Shown here: positions 1 to 4,584 of the stretch, one piece after another
Layout: the number at the start of each line of letters is the position of its first letter
Position numbering within the stretch: position 1 is the stretch's first letter
Assembly (NCBI GenBank): GCA_947255165.1
Contig: CAMYFZ010000063.1
Coordinates: 1-10,375, forward strand
Source of the DNA: an uncultured Varibaculum sp.
Lineage (GTDB): Bacteria; Actinomycetota; Actinomycetes; Actinomycetales; Actinomycetaceae
Direction: 5' to 3'
Length of the DNA stretch: 10,375 nucleotides
Made by a program: the position numbers and the translations under genes
Notes under the pieces: model-generated
Database searches by the model: none
What the model was told of the DNA's origin: nothing
What the model saw: the letters and a program-made list of their open reading frames with translations, nothing else

Positions 1-669
1 GGCGGCGGCGGCCAGCATTTTTTCTATCTCTGCGCGGTATTTTCCGTCTGCGTTCCGGATTTCCCCACTGTCTTCTAGGTAGGCGGTAAGGAACTTCTCT
101 AAGGGCCGTGCTAAACCCAGACCCTGGAGACTGCCGGTACTGGTATCGATTCCCGCGTGAGCGCGCCCTCCGAAACTGATAAGCCACATATCCTGCCCTA
201 CCGGCACGTTTGGGCTAAGGCGCGGCATTACGAAAGGAAAGTCCAGGCGTTTGGCTCCCAGGCGCTGGTAGAAAGCCCAACGACGCTTCGGGTCACCATG
301 ATCTTCCGAGGCGGAGTGGCTGGTGGGGTCCTCAATCTCTCCTAAAATCAGAAGGGGATGAGTGCTTGATTCCAGAGCGGAAATCGCCTGGCGGAAAAGG
401 CTGGATCCCACTCCATGTCCGCGAGTGCGGGGACTGACTGCCAGCCAACTCAACAAAGTAACTTCGCTGGTAGCCGGCCAGGATATCGCAGCCCCTAGCG
501 GGCGCGTCCCCTCCCAAGCAGAAAAAGTCTGAAACTGCCCACCACGCAGTTGGGCGATTAAATCTTGCGGCTCCCCCAGCTCTTCAGGGCCAAAAGCCTG
601 TTCCAAAAGTTCATGAACCAGGATTTCTCCCTGCCCCGGTTCCAGGTGGTTTTGATATTCGATTTGCAC
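1..669 (-). CDS. GNAT family N-acetyltransferase, C-terminus cut by the window edge
   Basis: An open frame of 223 codons runs on the minus strand from a GTG at 669 to base 1 with no stop. GNAT enzymes move an acetyl group from acetyl-CoA to an amine; the substrate here cannot be told. The sequence shows the acetyl-CoA-binding motif A: a strand reading LLSWLAVSP, then RTRGHGVGSSLF (about residues 75-95), fitting R/Q-x-x-G-x-G/A. A later stretch, RRWAFYQRLGAKRL, matches the helix and GA turn common near the C-terminal part of the fold. The start is odd: an in-frame TAA lies just upstream, so GTG 669 is the first possible start, yet the purine-rich AAGGAG runs into it with no spacing. Initiation may use a weak codon a few bases on. 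The gene follows array gene A1 by 73 nt and may be read with it. The last residues before the edge are an alanine run. The family call is sound; the function is open. Confidence 0.85.
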   Translation of the reverse strand, partial: MQIEYQNHLEPGQGEILVHELLEQAFGPEELGEPQDLIAQLRGGQFQTFSAWEGTRPLGAAISWPATSEVTLLSWLAVSPRTRGHGVGSSLFRQAISALESSTHPLLILGEIEDPTSHSASEDHGDPKRRWAFYQRLGAKRLDFPFVMPRLSPNVPVGQDMWLISFGGRAHAGIDTSTGSLQGLGLARPLEKFLTAYLEDSGEIRNADGKYRAEIEKMLAAAA

Positions 670-742
670 TCCTTAACCCTAGCTCAAAACCAAGTTAGGA
701 TTTTTGCAGGCGATAGTTAGCAGGTGGTCTTGTTGACTCTAT

Positions 743-1015
743 TTAGGGTTGTAAGATTTCCAGGTCTATGTACTTTTGATACCGCCGGGAGATTTCTTCC
801 GGGATAGGTCCTATTCTTCCCATAGTTGCAATTGCTCCTTCAAGAACTCCTATGGGGTCTCCTTGCAGGTCTATTCTTATGTTCTGGATTTCTTCATCAG
901 CCACAGGGTCGATATCTCGCCAACATTGGATAATGTCTTCCATGTCTTTTTCCTCTTGCGGAGTTGGTTCCACATAAACCGAACCATCAGACATGACTTC
1001 ACGCCGATCCTCCAT
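743..1015 (-). CDS. Array gene A1: small acidic protein, family A, unknown function
   Basis: This 90-aa protein belongs to the A family with A2 and A3. The three share the N-terminus MEDRREVMSDGSVYVEPTP, an EEEKDMEDI-type acidic segment, and the C-terminus YIDLEIL. A1 is the most diverged copy: its middle (about residues 30-75) barely matches the other two. No signal peptide, membrane segment or metal-binding motif is visible, so a soluble cytoplasmic protein is likely. The start at 1015 is well placed, with GGGGGAG four bases upstream. It lies 60 nt downstream of B1 and is the last gene of the array before the GNAT gene. I do not recognise a named family. The size, acidity and tandem paralogy resemble immunity or antitoxin-type proteins, but that is inference. 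Confidence 0.85.
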   Translation of the reverse strand: MEDRREVMSDGSVYVEPTPQEEKDMEDIIQCWRDIDPVADEEIQNIRIDLQGDPIGVLEGAIATMGRIGPIPEEISRRYQKYIDLEILQP

Positions 1016-1075
1016 CTCGCTCCCCCCTCTTCCCCTGGCTAAAAATCCGCGTCCTTAAGAATCATTTTTTCTTGC

Positions 1076-1372
1076 TTACTCGTCAGCGACAACTAGATCT
1101 TCTAAATCCATACGATCTAGCTTGTCTTGATCCATATAATGACGATAATAATCAATGACTCCCCTGGGAACCGGGGCGTCCTGATTGATGGCCTCCATCA
1201 TGGAGCAAATAAAAATGGTATCCGGTTCCGAAGGTAAAAGTTCTAGTTCTGATTTAACGATATTGCCGAAGGGTGAATCTATTTCAGACTGGTTAATAAC
1301 AAAGTCCCAGATTTCATCGAGCTCTTCCTCCCTGGGTAGAAAATCTTCATCATGGTAATCCATAGTCGTCAT
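1076..1372 (-). CDS. Array gene B1: small acidic protein, family B, unknown function
   Basis: From the ATG at 1372 this is a 98-aa protein of the B family, beginning MTTMDYHDEDFLP and ending VVADE. By hand count it has about 27 Asp/Glu against about 6 Lys/Arg, so it is strongly acidic. Conserved blocks are the N-terminal EEELDEIWDF helix, a central PFG motif, a VP.xxI-YYR block and the MDL tail. The centre differs from B2 and B3. The frame stays open to a GTG at 1399, but there is no good ribosome site there, while ATG 1372 is shared by all three B genes and follows a G-rich run. A third possible start is the MDYH methionine, with AGGATGA before it. It lies between A2 and A1. Function unknown. 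Confidence 0.85.
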   Translation of the reverse strand: MTTMDYHDEDFLPREEELDEIWDFVINQSEIDSPFGNIVKSELELLPSEPDTIFICSMMEAINQDAPVPRGVIDYYRHYMDQDKLDRMDLEDLVVADE

Positions 1373-1430
1373 CCTAGCGCCGCCCCCCGCATTCACCACC
1401 AGGCTTGCGGGTTAGCTGCTGGCTATATTT

Positions 1431-1706
1431 TTAGGGTTGTAAGATTTCCAGATCTATGTAGTGCTGGCACCTATCTTGTATTTCTTGAGGAACCTCAATC
1501 TCGTTCAAATAACAATAAGCAATGAGTATGTCTAGAACAGTGGTAGGTTCACCGTGTGCTTCCATCCGGATGTTATCTACAACCTTTGCAAAATCGGGGG
1601 CTAACTCTTTCCAGCGGACAGCAATATCTTCCATGTCTTTTTCCTCTTCGGGAGTTGGCTCCACATACACCGAACCATCAGACATGACCTCACGCCTATC
1701 CTCCAT
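1431..1706 (-). CDS. Array gene A2: small acidic protein, family A, unknown function
   Basis: This 91-aa A-family protein is nearly identical to A3 over its first 40 or so residues and at the C-terminal QHYIDLEIL. Between about residues 42 and 70 it differs clearly (for example LIAYCYLNEI against LLGYCYWHNV). An ATG three codons upstream (1715) gives MSG-MEDRR, but that ATG abuts the AAAGGAG ribosome site. ATG 1706 is spaced 9 nt from it and matches the A1 and A3 starts, so I chose it. The sequence just upstream of this gene does not resemble that upstream of A1 or A3. That fits an insertion between B2 and A2 that removed or displaced its original leader. Expression may now depend on a promoter inside the insert. 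Function unknown. Confidence 0.85.
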   Translation of the reverse strand: MEDRREVMSDGSVYVEPTPEEEKDMEDIAVRWKELAPDFAKVVDNIRMEAHGEPTTVLDILIAYCYLNEIEVPQEIQDRCQHYIDLEILQP

Positions 1707-1860
1707 CCCACTCATCTCCTTTCAGCTTCTAGCTGCGGCATACACGAGATTTAATACCTTTTCCTATTTGTAATACGGGGTGTAGTAAAGTTAAGCAACG
1801 TTTGGTGGGAACTTTTTTCTTGTAACCAAAATCTAACCTACAGCTACCATTACGATGACA

Positions 1861-1900
1861 GCGGGGGTTCAAAATAAAGCAAGTATCTTGAACCCCCCGC
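1861..1900. promoter_or_regulatory. Inverted repeat upstream of the membrane-protein/HTH pair
   Basis: The arms GGGGGTTCAA (1863-1872) and TTGAACCCCC (1888-1897) are perfect complements around a 15-nt A/T-rich loop. An outer GC pair is also possible with a one-base slip, because the right arm has an extra C. It sits 43 nt before the start at 1943. It could be an operator for the adjacent HTH protein, or a hairpin in the leader RNA. There is no T-run after it, so a simple terminator is unlikely. Confidence 0.5.
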
Positions 1901-1942
1901 AACACCTCTAAATTTACCCCACAAACAAGAAGGTGACTAGAT

Positions 1943-2113
1943 ATGAAAAAAGCAATAAGCGCAGTAATCCCCCTAGCCGCTATCTTCCTAGCCCTGCTCA
2001 CTTTTTCTAGCGATATGCCCTTCTGGATGGCGTGTACCTGCTGGGCTCTATGGGGAACAGGACTAGGGGCAACCATTATCGGTACCGCATGGAAAGGACG
2101 GGAAACCAAGTGA
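1943..2113 (+). CDS. Small hydrophobic membrane protein (56 aa) of a mobile-element remnant
   Basis: This frame begins MKKAISAVIPLAAIFLALL. It has a short positively charged start, a hydrophobic stretch (about residues 7-21), a second hydrophobic segment rich in Trp, Gly and Ala (about 26-50), and the charged tail KGRETK. This predicts one or two membrane spans. The ribosome site AAGAAGGTGA lies at good spacing before the ATG. The stop overlaps the start of the following HTH gene (GTGA), so the two are probably translationally coupled. Tiny membrane proteins next to excisionase-like genes occur in actinobacterial conjugative plasmids, where some are spread proteins. I infer such an origin but cannot assign a function. 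It runs opposite to the surrounding array genes. Confidence 0.65.
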   Translation: MKKAISAVIPLAAIFLALLTFSSDMPFWMACTCWALWGTGLGATIIGTAWKGRETK

Positions 2114-2313
2114 CCAAACACTACCTATCCAGAATGCAATTCGCCGCCCGCATCGGAGTAAAACCTGCCTCCCTGTCCCGCTACAAACTACCCACCCCAG
2201 ACGTGATAGTTGGCCCCGATACCCGCCCCGTGCAAGGATGGAGCACTGAGACAATCGATAAATGGAACGCAGCCAGACCAGGACGCGGAAGCCGAACCGA
2301 TCTCAAGCAGTAA
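2110..2313 (+). CDS. Excisionase-like helix-turn-helix protein
   Basis: From the GTG at 2110 this is a 67-aa protein. Residues about 6-25 (SRMQFAARIGVKPASLSRY) form a MerR/excisionase-type winged HTH. The following GPDTRPVQGWSTETIDKWN and the ARPGRGSR tail are characteristic of the small DNA-binding proteins found beside integrase or replication genes in actinobacterial integrative elements and plasmids. The frame stays open upstream to 2032. The GTG is favoured because it overlaps the stop of the membrane-protein gene (GTGA) and because the family normally starts a few residues before the HTH. The role by family is excision directionality or transcription control. No partner integrase is present here, so it may be an orphan. 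Confidence 0.75.
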   Translation: MTKHYLSRMQFAARIGVKPASLSRYKLPTPDVIVGPDTRPVQGWSTETIDKWNAARPGRGSRTDLKQ

Positions 2314-2665
2314 TGCCATGGCAACAACCGCTAGCGTTAACTAGCCTTCGAGGCAGACATCCGCTTATTGTTACACAGATTCCAGCTCTGCAAGCTCAGA
2401 ATGACCGTAGGAACGTATCCGCGCAGACGGTAAAATTTCTGGAACCAAAACGCCGTCCGCTTGAGATTCAACATAATCAATAAAAAGCCCCACGCTTGTC
2501 AGACCCGATGGTGGGTTATAACGACCTGGAATAGTGCTTTGCTGTCCACTTATCTGCTCAACTCGTCTATTACGATTCTTATTGAGCCCCGCTAACAAAC
2601 TCACCTGCCTTAACGAGGACCCTCTTGTCCCTTCCGCCAACTAAGACTCCCTCGCTTCACCTTGC
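2314..2665. other. Gene-poor remainder of the insert
   Basis: This 352-bp stretch lies between the HTH gene and the stop of B2. On the minus strand a TTG-started frame of 89 codons (2640-2371) begins 25 nt after B2, roughly where an A gene would be expected. Its protein does not resemble the A family or any family I recognise. There is no convincing ribosome site, so I do not call it a gene. Bases just after the B2 stop still resemble the ends of the other B genes (GCAAG), then similarity to the normal spacer is lost. I see no clear terminator, repeat or RNA gene. Confidence 0.4.
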
Positions 2666-2962
2666 CTACTCGTCAGCGACAATAAGCTTGCTCAGATCCA
2701 TATAGTCTATTTGGTCTTTATCCATAAAGCCGCGGTAATACTCAATAATGCTTTTTGAAACCGGGACTCTTCTATTAACCGCTTGGAGAAGGCAAACCCA
2801 GAAAATAGTCGTAGGTTCTGGAGGAAAACTCTCCAGTTTCGCTCTAGCAATCCTGCCGAAAGGTGTATCTAACTCAGACTGTGCAATCAGGAAGTCCCAG
2901 ATTTCATCTAGTTCTTCCTCACTAGGTAGAAAATCCTCATCATGGTAATCCATATCCGTCAT
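2666..2962 (-). CDS. Array gene B2: small acidic protein, family B, unknown function
   Basis: From the ATG at 2962 this is a 98-aa B-family protein starting MTDMDYHDEDFLP and ending LSKLIVADE. It shares long stretches with B3: EEELDEIWDFLIAQSELDTP near the N-terminus, and IIEYYRGFMDKDQIDYMDL at the C-terminus. The middle (about residues 50-70) differs, with IFWVCLLQAVNRRVPVSK here against VFYTSLVRASNNKIPVPR in B3. An upstream in-frame ATG (2989) has no ribosome site. ATG 2962 follows GGGAGG at about 10 nt. The gene lies between A3 and the insertion, which now separates it from its presumed partner A2. Soluble and acidic; function unknown. Confidence 0.85.
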   Translation of the reverse strand: MTDMDYHDEDFLPSEEELDEIWDFLIAQSELDTPFGRIARAKLESFPPEPTTIFWVCLLQAVNRRVPVSKSIIEYYRGFMDKDQIDYMDLSKLIVADE

Positions 2963-3021
2963 CCTAGCGCCGCCTCCCGCCTTCACCATCAGGCATGTGA
3001 GTTAGTTTTTGGCCTATATTT

Positions 3022-3297
3022 TTAGACTTCTAAGATTTCCAGGTCTATGTAGTGCTGGCATCTATCTCGTATTTCTTGCGGAACCTCGACATTATGCCAA
3101 TAACAATAACCTAAGAGCGCTTCTAGGACAGTGGTTGGTTCTCCGTGCACTTCCATCCGGATGGCATCGACATCCTTTGCAAAATCGGGGGCTAGTTCCT
3201 TCCAGCGGACAGCAATGTCTTCCATGTCTTTTTCCTCTTCGGGAGTTGGTTCTACATAAACCGAACCATCAGACATGACTTCACGCCGATCCTCCAT
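3022..3297 (-). CDS. Array gene A3: small acidic protein, family A, unknown function
   Basis: This 91-aa A-family protein has about 24 Asp/Glu against about 9 Lys/Arg by hand count. It starts MEDRREVMSDGSVYVEP and ends YIDLEILEV. Its ribosome site AAGGAGAG lies about 8-10 nt upstream. Its second half, EPTTV-(Leu-rich helix)-N-VEVPQEI-DR-HYIDLEIL, lines up with the second half of the B proteins (EPTTI-helix-N-VPV-II-YYR-DYMDL). This suggests that A and B are distant paralogues. It lies 59 nt after B3 and is followed by B2. No catalytic or membrane motif is visible; function unknown. Confidence 0.85.
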   Translation of the reverse strand: MEDRREVMSDGSVYVEPTPEEEKDMEDIAVRWKELAPDFAKDVDAIRMEVHGEPTTVLEALLGYCYWHNVEVPQEIRDRCQHYIDLEILEV

Positions 3298-3356
3298 CTC
3301 GATCGCTCTCCTTCACTGGCTAAAATTCCGAATCCTTAACAATCATTTTTTCTTGC

Positions 3357-3653
3357 TTAGTCGTCAGCGACAATAAGCTTGCTCAGATCCATATAGTCTA
3401 TTTGGTCTTTATCCATAAAACCGCGGTAATACTCAATAATACTTCTAGGAACCGGAATTTTATTATTACTTGCCCGTACAAGGCTGGTATAAAAGACAGT
3501 TGTAGATTCCGGAGGTAAACTCTCCAGTTTCGCTTTAGCAATCCTACCGAAAGGTGTATCTAACTCAGACTGTGCAATAAGGAAGTCCTGGATTTCATCG
3601 AGCTCTTCCTCGCTGGGTAGAAAATCTTCATCATGGTAATCCATAACCGTCAT
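3357..3653 (-). CDS. Array gene B3: small acidic protein, family B, first gene of the array
   Basis: From the ATG at 3653 this is a 98-aa B-family protein, beginning MTVMDYHDEDFLP and ending LSKLIVADD. It closely matches B2 at both ends and differs in the middle. The frame is open to a TTG at 3692, but that extension is unlike the other copies and lacks a ribosome site, so I chose the shared ATG. It is the promoter-proximal gene of the array. Its upstream region is shared with the divergent toxin-antitoxin-like operon and contains two direct repeats, so co-regulation is possible. No clear minus-strand promoter could be fixed; TTGTCA boxes within the repeats are candidates for -35. Function unknown. 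Confidence 0.85.
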   Translation of the reverse strand: MTVMDYHDEDFLPSEEELDEIQDFLIAQSELDTPFGRIAKAKLESLPPESTTVFYTSLVRASNNKIPVPRSIIEYYRGFMDKDQIDYMDLSKLIVADD

Positions 3654-3710
3654 CCTAGCGCCGCACCCCACATCTACCTTGAATATCAGCAATCTTTACT
3701 CTGCCCGACT

Positions 3711-3758
3711 TTGTTCCGAACTATTGACAAACTGATTTTTGTTCCGAATAATTGACAA
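3711..3758. repeat. Two 20-bp direct repeats in the divergent promoter region
   Basis: TTGTTCCGAACTATTGACAA (3711-3730) and TTGTTCCGAATAATTGACAA (3739-3758) match at 18 of 20 positions, 28 bp apart. Each has TTGT...ACAA ends and the core GTTCCGAA. They overlap the promoter of the plus-strand operon and lie in the shared region upstream of array gene B3. They are likely binding sites for a regulator, possibly the HTH antitoxin encoded at 3975-4241. Confidence 0.6.
3724..3752 (+). promoter_or_regulatory. Sigma-70-type promoter of the toxin-antitoxin-like operon
   Basis: TTGACA (3724-3729, all six consensus bases) is followed by a 17-bp spacer and AATAAT (3747-3752, five of six). The predicted transcript start, about 7 nt later, falls at or next to the GTG at 3760. 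This implies a leaderless message. The -35 lies in the first direct repeat and the -10 in the second. Confidence 0.6.
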
Positions 3759-3759
3759 G

Positions 3760-3978
3760 GTGGAGATTTTTGACAGCGCCCTAAAACACGGCGTTAGCAA
3801 AGAAGATATTTTCCACTCTTTACGTAACCCCATACGACTGTACGGACTCGGGAATGAAGTTGAAATGCTGATAGGAGCAGCAAGGAATGGCTCGCTACTA
3901 GAAATAGGGATAGCCGATAAGACACGAATAATCCACGCTATGAAAGCTCGTAGCAAATATACGAGGTGTTTGAAATGA
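3760..3978 (+). CDS. BrnT-like toxin family protein (putative)
   Basis: From the GTG at 3760 this is a 72-aa protein reading VEIFDSALKHGVSKEDI at its start. It then has NPIRL, the MLIGAARNGSLLEIG strand pair, and RIIHAMKARSKYTR at the C-terminus. This pattern (KHGVS...DI, G.A.NG.LLE, IIHAMKAR.KY) is that of small actinobacterial proteins related to the BrnT RNase-toxin fold. By family it would cleave RNA in the cytoplasm until bound by its antitoxin; neither activity can be proved here. A TTG seven codons upstream (3739) is also in frame but lies between the -35 and -10 and has no ribosome site, so the GTG at the predicted transcript start is preferred. The stop overlaps the next gene by ATGA. 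Alternative: a conserved protein of unrelated function with the same partner. Confidence 0.65.
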   Translation: MEIFDSALKHGVSKEDIFHSLRNPIRLYGLGNEVEMLIGAARNGSLLEIGIADKTRIIHAMKARSKYTRCLK

Positions 3979-4241
3979 GTGAACCCCGAAAAAACATGAG
4001 TGATGAAGAATTAGCAGATTGGTTCGAGTTTCAGGCAGAGCCTGAAGACTTTGATTATGTTATTGAGGGTGACCCGGTTAAAGCTCTGATGCGCGTGCGT
4101 TTAGAACGAGCGAGAATAGAAAAAGACGAAAAAGATGCCGTCACTATCGCCCGTAAACAAGGGATTACCTGGGAGGTTATAGGGCAGGCTCTCGGGATGT
4201 CTCGTCAAGGAGCTTTCCAAAAATATGCCCCTCTACTTTAA
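3975..4241 (+). CDS. HTH protein, putative antitoxin partner
   Basis: This 88-aa protein has an acidic N-terminal half (DEELADWFEFQAEPEDFD), a charged helix (about residues 35-57), and a C-terminal helix-turn-helix reading ARKQGITWEVIGQALGMSRQ, then AFQKYAPLL. Toxin-antitoxin partners often pair a DNA-binding domain with a toxin-wrapping segment; here the HTH is C-terminal and the N-terminal half could contact the toxin. The ATG at 3975 overlaps the toxin stop (ATGA), and GAGGTG sits six bases upstream. The frame opens from a GTG at 3966, but that codon is inside the ribosome site. The toxin-first gene order is like brnT-brnA, although this HTH is not the ribbon-helix-helix of BrnA. It probably represses its own promoter through the 20-bp repeats (inference). 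Confidence 0.65.
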   Translation: MSEPRKNMSDEELADWFEFQAEPEDFDYVIEGDPVKALMRVRLERARIEKDEKDAVTIARKQGITWEVIGQALGMSRQGAFQKYAPLL

Positions 4242-4297
4242 GTAAAGTTAAGAGATTCCAGCTAGTTCCCATTTAGGCATCCACTCTGGAGCAACGA

Positions 4298-4422
4298 GCG
4301 CGGGGGGCTAGGTTTTATCCGAGTGGGTGCGGTGGGCATAAGAATTCGGAAAACGTCGCCACGTTTTCCGAATTCTTGGGCAGGAGGAAAAACCTAGCCC
4401 CTGCGCCGAAACCTCCCCGCGC
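4298..4422. repeat. Large nested inverted repeat (cruciform or structured RNA)
   Basis: The inner arms AAGAATTCGGAAAACGT (4340-4356) and ACGTTTTCCGAATTCTT (4361-4377) are perfect 17-bp complements around the loop CGCC. The outer arms GGGGCTAGGTTTT (4304-4316) and AAAACCTAGCCCC (4389-4401) pair over 13 bp. GCGCGGGG (4298-4305) can alternatively pair with CCCCGCGC (4415-4422). No T-run follows, so it is not a standard terminator. It contains no gene. It may be a mobile-element end, a repeated palindromic element or a non-coding RNA. Confidence 0.75.
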
Positions 4423-4425
4423 CAG

Positions 4426-4445
4426 CCCTCACGGGTTCGAATCCC
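4426..4445 (+). pseudogene. tRNA T-arm fragment
   Basis: CCCTCACGGGTTCGAATCCC matches the variable-arm/T-arm region of many bacterial tRNA-Ser genes, including the invariant TTCGAAT loop. The T-stem stops after three pairs: the next bases (AAAGC) do not pair, and no acceptor stem can be drawn upstream or downstream. It is therefore a fragment, possibly an old attachment-site scar, or a chance likeness. Confidence 0.4.
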
Positions 4446-4459
4446 AAAGCTTAAAGCGG

Positions 4460-4523
4460 TGATACCCCGGCACAAGGCCGGGGTATCAGCATCGTGCTAG
4501 CAACACTTCGTGTTGCGCACGAT
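4460..4523. repeat. Two consecutive perfect hairpins
   Basis: The first is GATACCCCGGC (4461-4471)/GCCGGGGTATC (4477-4487) with a 5-nt loop; a T-A pair can be added at 4460/4488. The second is ATCGTGC (4491-4497)-TA-GCAACAC (4500-4506)/GTGTTGC (4510-4516)-GCACGAT (4517-4523), with a 3-nt loop and a 2-nt bulge. Neither has a T-tract. Together with the nested repeat before them they fill a gene-free stretch of about 340 bp. Confidence 0.6.
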
Positions 4524-4541
4524 TTCGTCGTCCTCACTAAT

Positions 4542-4564
4542 AAAAAAGCCCAAACGGCTTTTTC
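4542..4564 (-). terminator. Rho-independent terminator after tRNA-Ala
   Basis: Read on the minus strand, AAAAAGCC-GTTTG-GGCTTTTTT gives an 8-bp stem with a 5-nt loop and six T residues. It starts about 20 nt past the tRNA 3' end. The plus-strand reading also ends in five T residues, so it may work both ways. Confidence 0.75.
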
Positions 4565-4584
4565 ACCGTTCGGACTCCTCATCG

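Larger units (their letters stand above)
1707..2665 (+). mobile_element. Insertion splitting the B2-A2 pair; probable remnant of an actinobacterial plasmid or integrative element
   Basis: About 960 bp separate B2 from A2, where the other two B-A pairs have about 60 bp. The two genes inside run on the opposite strand: a tiny membrane protein and an excisionase-like HTH protein, a pair known beside replication or integrase genes in actinobacterial mobile elements. No integrase, transposase, terminal inverted repeat or clear target duplication is visible. This is therefore a remnant or a recombinational import, not a complete element. The borders are defined only by loss of similarity to the other pairs. 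Confidence 0.5.
743..3653 (-). repeat. Tandem array of six alternating acidic paralogues (B3-A3-B2-[insert]-A2-B1-A1)
   Basis: Three B-A gene pairs lie head to tail on the minus strand. The B-to-A gaps are 59-60 nt in pairs 1 and 3, and the A-to-B gaps are about 60 nt when measured to the shared ATG of B. The B2-to-A2 gap is about 960 nt because of an insertion (1707-2665). Copies share near-fixed 5' and 3' ends: for example, 79 nt at the 3' end of B2 (2671-2749) and of B3 (3362-3440) differ at one base by eye. The B-A spacers of pairs 1 and 3 are also recognisably related. The layout implies repeated duplication of a two-gene unit of about 700 bp. Confidence 0.85.

Noticed and set aside
1729..2121. 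130-codon minus-strand frame inside the insert
   Set aside because: It lies antisense to the membrane-protein gene, has no recognisable domain and a basic, low-complexity composition. The plus-strand pair has ribosome sites and a recognisable HTH.
2371..2640. 89-codon minus-strand frame after B2, in the position of a missing A gene
   Set aside because: It has a TTG start, no ribosome site, no similarity to the A family and no recognised domain. It could be a remnant, but the support is too weak to call a gene.
743..3653. CRISPR array or simple satellite repeat
   Set aside because: The repeat units are about 700 bp and protein-coding; there are no short direct repeats with regular unique spacers.
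4298..4445. tmRNA, SRP RNA or an integron attC site
   Set aside because: A T-arm-like end and long stems are present, but there is no tmRNA acceptor pairing or tag frame, no SRP GGAAGCAG-type loop, and no attC core sites.
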